This document shows, piece after piece, positions 44,896 to 52,647 of a DNA stretch of 64,000 nucleotides; position 1 is the stretch's first letter, and each line of letters opens with the position of its first letter. This DNA comes from Verrucomicrobiota bacterium (lineage in GTDB: Bacteria; Verrucomicrobiota; Verrucomicrobiia; Limisphaerales; JACRJY01), in the NCBI GenBank assembly GCA_016235585.1, contig JACRJY010000100.1:1-64000 (forward strand), read 5' to 3'. A program made the position numbers and the translations under genes. The notes under the pieces are model-generated. The model did no database searches. It had not been told where the DNA came from and saw only the letters and a list, made by a program, of their open reading frames with translations.

Positions 44896-47728
44896 GCGCC
44901 GCCCGGTGCCGCGCGAGATTCTTGATGCTGCGGACGACCAGCGCGGTCCAGCCGGTCTGATGGTTCGCGCCCAAGCCCTTGCCGTTCTCGCCGTGGAAGT
45001 ATTCGTGGAAGAGCACGAGGTCGCGCCAGTGCGGATCGTTGCGCCAGCGCTCGTCGTCGCCGTGGCACGGGCGGCGGCCCAGCTCGTCGGGCAGGAAAAT
45101 TCCCGCGAGGCGGCGTTCGATTTCCTCGGCGATCTGTTCGAGGTTCAGCCAGCGGCCTGAACCCGTCGGACACTCCGCCTTCAGGCTGTCGCCGTAAAAA
45201 TGGTGGTAGCGTTCCAGCGCCTCGATGAGGAGGTAGTTCACCGGGAACCAGATCGGCCCGCGCCAGTTCGAGTTGCCGCCGAAGAGCCAGGTGTTGGATT
45301 CGCCGGGAACGTAATCAACGCGGTGGACTTCGCCGCCGGCGTGAAATTCGTAGGGATGCTTCGCGTGGAACTTCGACACCGAGCGGAGGCCGTAGGGCGA
45401 AAGAAACTCGTCCTCGTCGAGCAGATATCGCAGCACGCGCTGCAACTGCTCGCGCGAGGGAATCGCCAGCAGCCGCCGTCCGTCGCCGCTGGAGACGTGG
45501 CGGGAGAGATCCTTGCGGTTCCGCAGGAACCACTCGAAGCGCTTCTTGAATCCCGGCAGGCTGTCAATCGCGTCGTTCTCCAAAACCTCGACGGCGATGA
45601 GCGGCAGCAGGCCGACCATCGAGCGCGTCTTGAGCGGTGTGACAGTGTGGTCGGTCTGGATCTGGTCGTAGTAAAATCCGTCCGCCTCGTTCCACAGGCC
45701 GGTGCCGCCGAGCGTGTTCATCGCGTCGGTGATTTGCACGAAGTGCTCGAAGAACTTCGACGCCATGTCCTCGTAGGCCGTGTTGATTTTGTCGCCGTCG
45801 TGCGCGAGTTCGAGCGCGATGGCGAGCATCGTCGCGGAATAAAACGCCATCCACGCCGTGCCGTCGGCCTGCTGAAGCGAGCCGCCGGTGGGCAGCGGCT
45901 TCGAGCGGTCGAACACGCCGATGTTGTCGAGGCCGAGGAAGCCGCCGCTGAAAAGGTTTTTTCCCTGCGCGTCCTTGCGGTTGACCCACCAGGTGAAGTT
46001 GATGAGCAGCTTTTGGAAAACGCTTTCGAGAAAGTGCCGGTCGCGGCAGCCGCGCGCGCCGGCGATTTTATAGACGCGCCACGCGGCCCACGCGTGAACG
46101 GGCGGGTTCACATCGCCGAAGGCGAACTCGTAGGCGGGAATCTGCCCGTTCGGGTGCATATACCACTCGCGCAGCAGCAGGCTCAACTGCCGCTTGGCGA
46201 ACTCGCCGTCGAGCTTCGCGAAGGGAATCATGTGAAACGCCAGATCCCACGCGGCGAACCACGGATACTCCCACGTGTCCGGCAGGGAAATCACGTCGCG
46301 GCTGTAGATGTGCGGCCACTCGGCGTTGCGGCCCGCTGCGCGGCCCGGCGGTGGCACGGGCGAGTGCGGGTCGCCCTTCAGCCAGTCCTCGACGACGTAG
46401 TGGTAGAACTGCTTCGACCACAGCAGCCCGGCGTAGCCCTGGCGGACGACATTTTTCTCCCCGGTGGAAAGCTGCGGCGGGCTGATGGAGGCGTAGAAGT
46501 CGTCGGCCTCGCGGAGGCGTGCGGTGAAGATGGCGTCGAAGGCCGCAAACGGGGCTTTCCTCTCATTAGCACCGGGCTTTAGCCCGGTGTTCGACGGGAG
46601 AATTGAGGCTTGAGCCGCTTTAGCGGCTTTTTTGGCGGGAGGAGAAACCGCTGAAGCGGTTGGTCTCTCTCCGGGGTCTTTCACCGGGCTAAAGCCCGGT
46701 GCTAATGAGAGGAGCGGAGACGAAGCTTCTTTTTCCGAGACGAGACGCAGCCGCACCGTCTGCGCCTCGTCGGGCGCGAGCTGGAGGACATAGTGCGGCG
46801 CGGCCTTGGTGCCACGGCCTTTCGGGCTGACGGCATCCGCGCGACCGTGGATGACATATTCGTGAAAGGCATCCTTCACGAAGGGAACCGCGTTCTCCGC
46901 GTTGAAGAGCCGCTGGTTGTTGGTCTCGTTGTCGGTGAACAGCACGGGGGGCTGCGAGCCGTCCGGCGCGGGGCCGATTTCAAAGACGTATTTTCCAAGC
47001 GTGTCGTGCGAGAGCGCCAGACGGTCCTCCTTCTCCAAGGCGATGCGCGGCTTGAGCGAGCAACCCTCGTGTGTGCAGCCCCAGATCCACGTGTTGCGAA
47101 ACCACACCGTCGGCAGCAGGTGCAGCGTGGCGGACTGCGGGCCGCGGTTTGCCACGGTGATGCGAATCAGAATGTCATCCGGCGCGTTCTTCGCGTATTC
47201 GGCGAACACGTCGAAGTAGCGGTTCCCGTCGAAGACACCGGTGTCGGCAAGCTCGTATTCAGGGTCATCTTTGCCGCGCTGCTGGTTTTCCTCGATGAGC
47301 CGCGCGTAGGGGAACTCGGCCTGCGGATACTTGTAGAGCGCCTTGGCGTAGGAATGCGTCGGCGTCGCGTCGAGGTAGAAGTATTGCTCCTTCACGTCCT
47401 CGCCGTGGTTGCCCTCGTTGCCGGTGAGGCCGAAGAGGCGCTCTTTGAGAATCGCGTCTTTGCCATTCCACAGCGCGAGCGCGAAGCAGAGACGGCACTC
47501 GCGGTCGGTGAAGCCGAGCAGGCCGTCCTCGCCCCAGCGATAGGCGCGGCTGCGCGCGTGGTCGTGAGGGAAATATTCCCAGCACGTGCCGCCCGGCGAA
47601 TAATCCTCGCGCACCGTCGCCCACTGGCGCTCGGCGAGATACGGCCCCCAGCGCTTCCAGTTTTTCGCGCGCGCGGCGTCCTCGGCCAGACGGCGGGCCT
47701 CGGCGGTGATGGGGGTGGATTTTTTCAT
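44891..47728 (-). CDS. GH63-like glucosidase with an in-frame palindromic insertion
   Basis: The protein has 945 residues. The start (EDYSPGGTCWEYFPHDHARSRAYRWGEDG), the C-terminal (alpha/alpha)6 barrel with GGFLGLDNIGVFDRS, LNTLGGTGLWNEADGFYYD and NWRGPIWFPVNYLLIEAL, and the length fit the MGH1-type/GH63 glucosidase family acting on alpha-glucosides. The general acid and base are likely the Asp/Glu residues of these motifs. Residues about 340-390 (from SLAPGFSPV to NTGLKPGANE) are encoded by a 154-bp palindromic element that splits the family sequence between VSEKEA and APFAAFD. The frame is kept. No signal peptide is visible, so it is cytoplasmic. Confidence 0.88.
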   Translation of the reverse strand: MKKSTPITAEARRLAEDAARAKNWKRWGPYLAERQWATVREDYSPGGTCWEYFPHDHARSRAYRWGEDGLLGFTDRECRLCFALALWNGKDAILKERLFGLTGNEGNHGEDVKEQYFYLDATPTHSYAKALYKYPQAEFPYARLIEENQQRGKDDPEYELADTGVFDGNRYFDVFAEYAKNAPDDILIRITVANRGPQSATLHLLPTVWFRNTWIWGCTHEGCSLKPRIALEKEDRLALSHDTLGKYVFEIGPAPDGSQPPVLFTDNETNNQRLFNAENAVPFVKDAFHEYVIHGRADAVSPKGRGTKAAPHYVLQLAPDEAQTVRLRLVSEKEASSPLLSLAPGFSPVKDPGERPTASAVSPPAKKAAKAAQASILPSNTGLKPGANERKAPFAAFDAIFTARLREADDFYASISPPQLSTGEKNVVRQGYAGLLWSKQFYHYVVEDWLKGDPHSPVPPPGRAAGRNAEWPHIYSRDVISLPDTWEYPWFAAWDLAFHMIPFAKLDGEFAKRQLSLLLREWYMHPNGQIPAYEFAFGDVNPPVHAWAAWRVYKIAGARGCRDRHFLESVFQKLLINFTWWVNRKDAQGKNLFSGGFLGLDNIGVFDRSKPLPTGGSLQQADGTAWMAFYSATMLAIALELAHDGDKINTAYEDMASKFFEHFVQITDAMNTLGGTGLWNEADGFYYDQIQTDHTVTPLKTRSMVGLLPLIAVEVLENDAIDSLPGFKKRFEWFLRNRKDLSRHVSSGDGRRLLAIPSREQLQRVLRYLLDEDEFLSPYGLRSVSKFHAKHPYEFHAGGEVHRVDYVPGESNTWLFGGNSNWRGPIWFPVNYLLIEALERYHHFYGDSLKAECPTGSGRWLNLEQIAEEIERRLAGIFLPDELGRRPCHGDDERWRNDPHWRDLVLFHEYFHGENGKGLGANHQTGWTALVVRSIKNLARHRAAR
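46559..46712. repeat. 154-bp palindromic element with perfect 31-bp arms inside the glucosidase gene
   Basis: The left arm (46559-46589) begins CCTCTCATTAGCACCGGGC and ends in AGCCCGGTG. The right arm (46682-46712) is its exact reverse complement. Each arm is itself a hairpin (CACCGGGCT, TT, AGCCCGGTG). The centre holds two more hairpins (GCCGCTTTAGCGGC and ACCGCTGAAGCGGT). It encodes about 51 residues of the protein without stop codons. Confidence 0.92.
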
Positions 47729-47897
47729 GCGGCAAGGTTCAGGGCGCTGATGTTTTTAGCCACGGATGAAACACGGATGGGACACAGATAAGCAGCCCGC
47801 CCCGGCCAAGTCGAGCAAAGCCGCACGGGGAATGCGCTTTGATTTGGACTATCGGCGCGCTAGGCTCGGAACTGAATGCGGCGCGAGCCGCCTTGCG

Positions 47898-48536
47898 ATG
47901 AAAGTCATTGTCACCTGCGGGCCAAGCTACGAGCCGATTGACCAGGCGCGGCGGCTCACGAATTTTTCCACGGGCCGGCTCGGCATCGCGCTCGCCAACG
48001 CCTTCACGCGCCACGGCTGGGAGGTGGCCTGCCTCAAGGGTGAACAGGCCACCTGCGCCGACCCACTGCACGCAAAGACGGTGCAGACGTTCTCCACCAA
48101 CGAAGACCTCGCGCAAAAGCTGGAGACGTTGAGCCGCGCGGGAAAAGTGGATGCCGTGTTCCACGCTGCCGCGTTGTGCGATTTCAAGGTGGCCCGCGTC
48201 GAGAACGAGGCCGGCGAAACCATCGTGTCGCCGAAGTTTTCCACGCGTGAAGGCGGGCTGCGGCTCGTGCTCGTGCCGACGCTCAAGGTGCTGCCGGAAC
48301 TGCGCGACTGGTTTCCAAATGCCAAAATCGCCGGCTGGAAATACGAGCTGGCCGGGACGCGTGCCGAGGCGTTCGAGGCCGCGGGGCGGCAGTTGCGCGG
48401 GTGCCGCACCGACGCCTGCGTGCTCAACGGCGCGGCCTACGGTAGCGGCTTCGCCCTCTGCACGCCGGACAAGTCAGTGAAGGAATGCGCGGATGCGGAT
48501 GCGCTCGCGGAAGAACTACTGCGATGGGTGATGTGA
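47898..48536 (+). CDS. Stand-alone phosphopantothenate-cysteine ligase-like (CoaB) domain protein
   Basis: The protein has 212 residues from the ATG at 47898. The nucleotide-binding DFP/CoaB fold is shown by KVIVTCGPSYEPIDQARRLTNFSTGRLGIALANAF, AVFHAAALCDF and SREGGLRL-like segments (TREGGLRLVLVPTLKVL). The usual fused CoaC decarboxylase half is absent, so it is a single-domain CoaB, as in eukaryotes and some bacteria, or a related flavoprotein. The active Asn of CoaB (in AAALCDF it is usually AAVSDF/AAVADY) is not obvious, so activity is uncertain. Confidence 0.8.
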   Translation: MKVIVTCGPSYEPIDQARRLTNFSTGRLGIALANAFTRHGWEVACLKGEQATCADPLHAKTVQTFSTNEDLAQKLETLSRAGKVDAVFHAAALCDFKVARVENEAGETIVSPKFSTREGGLRLVLVPTLKVLPELRDWFPNAKIAGWKYELAGTRAEAFEAAGRQLRGCRTDACVLNGAAYGSGFALCTPDKSVKECADADALAEELLRWVM

Positions 48537-48552
48537 GATTGTCCACTGATTT

Positions 48553-48641
48553 TCAACCACGGAAAACACGGAGCACACGGAAAGGAGAACAGGGGAAATC
48601 CCTCATCTGGATTCCGTGTGCTCCGTGTTTTCCGTGGTTGA
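48553..48641. repeat. Perfect 30-bp inverted repeat between convergent genes
   Basis: Positions 48553-48582 (beginning TCAACCACGGAAAACACGG) are the exact reverse complement of 48612-48641, separated by 29 bp. The arm has a 9-bp internal period (ACGGAAAAC, ACGGAGCAC, ACGGAAAGG). A degenerate relative lies at 760-931. It is placed between the CoaB-like gene and the amidase gene, which converge, so it may also stop transcription. Confidence 0.9.
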
Positions 48642-48675
48642 TGAGTTTCGGGATGATGAGCCTGGCGGGAACGAT

Positions 48676-49659
48676 TCACCGCTCCACCGTCTGCTTGTAG
48701 GCTTGGATTCCCAATAAGATGGAGCGCGCAATTTTCCGGCGGTAGGCGGTGTCGTAGATTTTTTTGCTCTCGGCGGTGTCGGTCATGAAGCCGCCCTCGA
48801 TGAGGATCGCCGGCATCTCCGGCGTCTTGAGCACGGCGAAGCGCGCGCGGCGCACGCCGCGATCCTCGGCGTCGAGGTTTTTCACGAGCGAACGCTGCAC
48901 GAGGTAGGCGAGCGTCATGTTTTTGTCGTTGTTCCGGTTGCCGATCAGCGCGCCGTTTTCCGTGCCTTCACCGCGCGCGTTGGTGGAGCTGGCGTGGGCG
49001 GGGGTCAGGCAATACGTCTCCACGCCGCGCGCGCCGGTGCCCTCGGCGGCGTTGAAATGCAGGCTGATGAACAGGTCGGCCTTGAGTTCGTTGGCCATGA
49101 GCGGGCGCAGATTGAGATCCACGGATTTGTCGGTGGAGCGCGTGAACACGACCTTGAATCCTTCCTTGCGGAGCTGCTGGCCCAGTTCTTCCGCCAGCGC
49201 GAGGGTGAACTTTTTTTCCTGCCGCGCGCCCTCCTGATTGCCAGGATCCCGTCCGCCGTGGCCGGGGTCGAGGCAGATGGTTTTGATTTTCGCGCCCTTG
49301 GAGTTTTTTGAGGGATAGAGCACGGGGTAGATCGCCGTGTCCAGATCGAGTGGCGCGAGGTAGGCGTCGCCGTTTTTGCGCGCGACGGGGATGGAGAGCC
49401 AGACGTTGATGCCGTTGACCTCGGCCTTGCGCGAGTCGGCCTCGAAGACGAGCCGCGCCGGGCCGGATTCGAGCCGCACCTGCTCATCCTTGCGCGTCCA
49501 CTTCAGCGAGAAGCCGGTGGCCCCGGCCCAGTCCGCCAGCCGCACGTATTCTTTTCCAAACAGGGTGACGCGCTCCAGCTTCCGCGCCGCGCCGGAGCCG
49601 GCGAAAGCGAGAAGGGAAAAAACCGCCAGCGCGTAAAAGGACTTCAAGGCGGGATTCAC
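48676..49659 (-). CDS. N-acetylmuramoyl-L-alanine amidase
   Basis: The protein has 327 residues with a signal peptide (to about residue 24). An N-terminal copper-amine-oxidase-like/SH3-type segment (RVTLFGKEYVRLADWA) precedes an Amidase_3 domain with zinc ligands in ICLDPGHGGRDPGN, FISLHFNAAEG and the final AILIEGGFMTD Glu. It cleaves the amide bond between muramic acid and the peptide stem in the periplasm, as in cell separation. It is the last gene of a minus-strand run and lies just beyond the terminator of rplI. Confidence 0.93.
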   Translation of the reverse strand: MNPALKSFYALAVFSLLAFAGSGAARKLERVTLFGKEYVRLADWAGATGFSLKWTRKDEQVRLESGPARLVFEADSRKAEVNGINVWLSIPVARKNGDAYLAPLDLDTAIYPVLYPSKNSKGAKIKTICLDPGHGGRDPGNQEGARQEKKFTLALAEELGQQLRKEGFKVVFTRSTDKSVDLNLRPLMANELKADLFISLHFNAAEGTGARGVETYCLTPAHASSTNARGEGTENGALIGNRNNDKNMTLAYLVQRSLVKNLDAEDRGVRRARFAVLKTPEMPAILIEGGFMTDTAESKKIYDTAYRRKIARSILLGIQAYKQTVER

Positions 49660-49714
49660 GGCGGCGCAATCTGCATTGCCGTCGCGGCGAATTCAAGCGA
49701 TTTGATTGCGCCAG

Positions 49715-49744
49715 CAAAAAAGCCCGGCCTGTGCGGCCGGGCTT
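49715..49744 (-). terminator. Intrinsic terminator after rplI
   Basis: AAGCCCGGCC (49744-49735 on the minus strand) pairs perfectly with GGCCGGGCTT (49729-49720) around a 5-nt loop, followed by TTTTTG. It sits 19 bp downstream of the rplI stop, so it ends the rpsF-ssb-rplI transcript ahead of the amidase gene. Confidence 0.9.
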
Positions 49745-49762
49745 GCGTTGGTGAAATTGAAA

Positions 49763-50332
49763 TTATTTTGCCGCCTCGGCCTTGGGCGCACGGGGCTTGC
49801 GCTCGAAACGGTCGCGGCGGCCTTCGGGCCGGCCGTCGGCCTTGGCGGGCGCGGTCTCCACCGGCGCGGGCGGCGGCGTGGAGCTTTTCACAACGACCTT
49901 GAGCGTGGTGTTCACGTCGTGATGCAGGCGCATCTCGACTTCGTGGTCACCGATGGTCTTGATGGGCTTTTCGAGGTGAATCTTGCGCTTGTCGAGCGTG
50001 ACCTCGAACTGGTGCTTGAGCTCGTCGGCAATCGCGCCAGAGGTGACGGAGCCGAACATCTTGCCGTCGTCGCCGGTCTTGACGGTGATGGTGAGCGTCA
50101 TCTTGGAGAGGCTCTTGGAGAGCTCCATCATGGTGTTGAGCTCGTGGGCCTCGCGCTCGGCGCGGCGCTGCTTGAGCGCCTCGATCTGGCGCTTGTTGGC
50201 CGACGTGAGCGGGACGGCCAGGCGCTGCGGGAACAGGTAGTTGCGCGCGTAGCCGGCGGCGACCTTGACCTGGTCGGACTCGGCACCGAGGCCGACGATG
50301 TTGGTAATGAGGATGACTTCGGTTTTAGGCAT
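49763..50332 (-). CDS. rplI: 50S ribosomal protein bL9
   Basis: The protein has 189 residues from the ATG at 50332. The bL9 N-terminal domain is shown by EVILITNIVGLGAESDQVKVAAGYARNYLFPQ with the typical Gly-rich turn. The central helix and C-terminal domain (KMFGSVTSGAIADELKHQF, IKTIGDHEVEMRLHHDV) follow. A basic tail of about 40 residues rich in Pro, Ala, Lys and Arg exceeds the usual 148-residue length and is probably disordered. It follows ssb in the rpsF-ssb-rplI cluster. The usual rpsR gene between ssb and rplI is absent. Confidence 0.95.
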   Translation of the reverse strand: MPKTEVILITNIVGLGAESDQVKVAAGYARNYLFPQRLAVPLTSANKRQIEALKQRRAEREAHELNTMMELSKSLSKMTLTITVKTGDDGKMFGSVTSGAIADELKHQFEVTLDKRKIHLEKPIKTIGDHEVEMRLHHDVNTTLKVVVKSSTPPPAPVETAPAKADGRPEGRRDRFERKPRAPKAEAAK

Positions 50333-50389
50333 AAAAAATTGGTGGAGTTGAATGGCGCGCAAACAGTCGCCGGTTTTCAGTTCTTAAAC

Positions 50390-50857
50390 TTAAAAGGGAA
50401 CGTCGTCGCCCTCGTGCGGCGGCACGTCGGGATCGGCGGCGGGCGCGGCGGGTGCGGACGGGGCCGGGCGCGCCGCGGGCGCGGCGGGACGCTCGGCATC
50501 ACCGCCGCCGGCACCGCTGCCAGTCGGGCTGCCGAGAAATTGAACGGTCTCGGCCACGACGCCGAGTTTGCTGCGCTTCTGGCCGGTCTGCTTGTCGTCC
50601 CATTGGTCGAGGCGCAGGCGGCCTTCGATGAGAATGGGCCGGCCTTTGCGCATATACTGGCCGACGTTTTCCGCCGTGCGGCCAAAGACGTCCACGTCCA
50701 CAAAAGTCACTTCCTCCTTCTTCTCGCCGGTTTCGGTGGTCCAGACGCGGTTGACGGCGACGCCGATCTTGGCGATGGCCGTGCCCTTGGGCGTGTAGCG
50801 CAGCTCGGGGTCGCGCGTGAGGTTCCCCATCAGGATGACTTTGTTGAAGCTGGCCAT
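50390..50857 (-). CDS. ssb: Single-stranded DNA-binding protein
   Basis: The protein has 155 residues. The OB fold is seen in ASFNKVILMGNLTRDPELRYTPKGTAIAKIGVAVNR and KKEEVTFVDVDVFGRTAENVGQYMRKGRPILIEGRL. A Gly/Pro/Ala-rich disordered linker leads to an acidic tip ending in DDVPF, which recruits repair and replication partners in other bacteria. It is encoded 6 bp after rpsF. Confidence 0.95.
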   Translation of the reverse strand: MASFNKVILMGNLTRDPELRYTPKGTAIAKIGVAVNRVWTTETGEKKEEVTFVDVDVFGRTAENVGQYMRKGRPILIEGRLRLDQWDDKQTGQKRSKLGVVAETVQFLGSPTGSGAGGGDAERPAAPAARPAPSAPAAPAADPDVPPHEGDDVPF

Positions 50858-50863
50858 GGTGGT

Positions 50864-51178
50864 TTAAGCGGTTTTGGCCTCGGGCACGGCGGGCGCGGCG
50901 TTGGAGATGAGGACGCGGAAGACTTCCTCGCTCAACGCGAACTTCTGCCGCAGTTGCGCGACCGCGCCGGGCTGGCTCTCAAAAATGACGTTCACGTAGA
51001 AGCCGGAGCTGTGGCGGCGGTCGGCCACGCGCGCGAACGCGCGCTTGTCCATCTTCTGCACCGTCTCGACCCTGCCGCCGGCGGCGGTGATCTCGTTCGA
51101 GATTTTGTCAATGGCTTCCTTGACGCCTTCCTCGCGCCCCGCCGTGTTCAAGATGAACAGACCTTCGTATTTTTTCAC
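50864..51178 (-). CDS. rpsF: 30S ribosomal protein bS6
   Basis: The protein has 104 residues. The ferredoxin-like fold of bS6 is visible in KKYEGLFILNTAGREEGVKEAIDKISNEI, then ADRRHSSGFYVNVIFESQ and ALSEEVFRVLISN. It starts 3 bp inside the end of pth (overlapping stop) and heads the ssb-rplI cluster. In E. coli bS6 binds its own mRNA together with bS18. Without rpsR here such autogenous control may differ. Confidence 0.93.
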   Translation of the reverse strand: MKKYEGLFILNTAGREEGVKEAIDKISNEITAAGGRVETVQKMDKRAFARVADRRHSSGFYVNVIFESQPGAVAQLRQKFALSEEVFRVLISNAAPAVPEAKTA

Positions 51179-51780
51179 AATGTTTCTTTCTGCTCGGGGC
51201 CTTCGACGGCCCCATTAAACTGGTTCATTGCCTGCTGCAAACCCGCGGCCAGCCAGCATTCCGCCTGGTCCGCCGCCCGCTTCAAAACTTTCTCCAGCAC
51301 CGCCGCGTCCGCCGGGCCGAACTGGCCGAGCACGTGGCCCGTGATTTCCCGCGCGCCGTCGCGCCGCCCGATGCCGATCCGCAGCCGGGCGAACTGCCGC
51401 GTGCCCAAGTGCTGCTCCACGGACTCCAGCCCGTGATGCCCGCCGCTGCTGCCTTCGCCGCGCAGGCGGAGCTGGCCGAGCGGCAAATCCGCGTCATCCA
51501 CCAGCACTAAAACTTTCTCCGGCGCGACCCGGTAAAAATCGGCCACGGCCTTCACTGCCGCGCCGCTGGCGTTCATGTAGGTCTGCGGCTGGCACAGGAT
51601 GATCCTGTTTCCGCCGCGCCCGGCTTTGGCCAGCAGCGCATCAAACTTTTTTTCGAGCGTCCACGCCGCCTGCCCGCGGGCGGCCAGTTCCTGCACCAGC
51701 AGGAATCCCGCGTTGTGGCGGGTGCGGGCGTATTCCGCGCCCGGATTGCCCAGCCCCACGATGAGATGCCAGTTCTCCAT
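51175..51780 (-). CDS. pth: Peptidyl-tRNA hydrolase
   Basis: The protein has 201 residues from the ATG at 51780. Family motifs are LIVGLGNPGAEYARTRHNAGFLLV (catalytic His), PQTYMNASGAAVKAVADFY (Asn, Asn), VLVDDADLPLGQLRLRGEGSSGGHHGLESVEQHLGT and RLRIGIGRR. It frees tRNA from drop-off peptidyl-tRNA in the cytoplasm. It overlaps rpsF at its 3' end and follows rplY by 48 bp, as in many genomes. Confidence 0.95.
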   Translation of the reverse strand: MENWHLIVGLGNPGAEYARTRHNAGFLLVQELAARGQAAWTLEKKFDALLAKAGRGGNRIILCQPQTYMNASGAAVKAVADFYRVAPEKVLVLVDDADLPLGQLRLRGEGSSGGHHGLESVEQHLGTRQFARLRIGIGRRDGAREITGHVLGQFGPADAAVLEKVLKRAADQAECWLAAGLQQAMNQFNGAVEGPEQKETL

Positions 51781-51828
51781 AAGCGGGCGGGCCAAAGCGG
51801 CGGGGCACTGGCCACGCCGCGTGATAAA

Positions 51829-52608
51829 TTATTTCTTCTTCTCGGCCTTGGCGTCGGGTTTCTTGTCGCCCGCCTTGGCGTCGGCCTTGGGATCGGCCTT
51901 GCCCGCGGCGGCCTTGTCGCCCGCCTTGGCGTCGCCCTTGCCGGCGGGAGCCGCGCCTTCCTCGTCCTTCTTCTCTTTGATCATCTCCGGCTCGCCGGCG
52001 GCGCCGGCGGCGGCCTCGGTGGCGGCGGCCTCCTCGGCCTCGGTGATCGGCGCGGCGACGGTCAGCACGGGGGCGTTCTTGTCGCCCAAGATTTCCACGC
52101 CCGGAATCGCCGGGATTTCGCCGATGTGGACGGACTTGCCGATTTCGAGGCTGCTCACGTCCACGTAGATGGCCTCGGGCAGATCCTTCGGCAGCGCGCG
52201 CACCTTGAGCTTGAAGACGACGTGTTCGAGCACGCCGCCGCCGGTCTTGACGCCGACGGCCTCGCCGGTGGACTCGACGGGCACCAGGATGGTGACCTTC
52301 TCGGTCGCGGAGACTTCATGAAAATCCACATGGAGCACCTTGCCGCTCAAGGGATGGTGCTGCACCTCCTGCACGAGGACGAGGCGCTGGGGCCGGGCGT
52401 CGCCGTCCAGCTGCAAGTCCACGAGGATGTTCTCGGAGGCGGAGTGGTGGATGAGCGCGTCGAGATCCTTGTCGCCGATCTCCAGGTTTTGCGGGGGGGT
52501 CTGGCCGCCATAGATCACGGCGGGGATGCGCCCGGCGGCGCGGAGCTGCTTCACCTTGAGGCGCTTCACAAGCGTGCGCGGGAACGCGGTCAGAGCTACA
52601 GATTTCAT
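51829..52608 (-). CDS. rplY: 50S ribosomal protein bL25/general stress protein Ctc
   Basis: The protein has 259 residues. The N-terminal 5S-rRNA-binding domain is seen in VKRLKVKQLRAAGRIPAVIYGGQTPPQNLEI, HHSASENILVDL and LVLVQEVQHHPLSGKVLHVDFHEV. A CTC-type C-terminal domain follows (VPVESTGEAVGVKTGGGVLEHVVF, DVSSLEIGKSVHIGEIPAIPGVEIL). The last 55 residues are Lys/Ala/Asp/Gly-rich and repetitive (KAGDKAAAGKADPKAD), probably disordered. The gene stands between prs and pth, its conserved neighbourhood. Confidence 0.94.
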   Translation of the reverse strand: MKSVALTAFPRTLVKRLKVKQLRAAGRIPAVIYGGQTPPQNLEIGDKDLDALIHHSASENILVDLQLDGDARPQRLVLVQEVQHHPLSGKVLHVDFHEVSATEKVTILVPVESTGEAVGVKTGGGVLEHVVFKLKVRALPKDLPEAIYVDVSSLEIGKSVHIGEIPAIPGVEILGDKNAPVLTVAAPITEAEEAAATEAAAGAAGEPEMIKEKKDEEGAAPAGKGDAKAGDKAAAGKADPKADAKAGDKKPDAKAEKKK

Positions 52609-52647
52609 TTGTTTTAATTTTTACTTCGGGCGGCCAGCTGAATCAGC

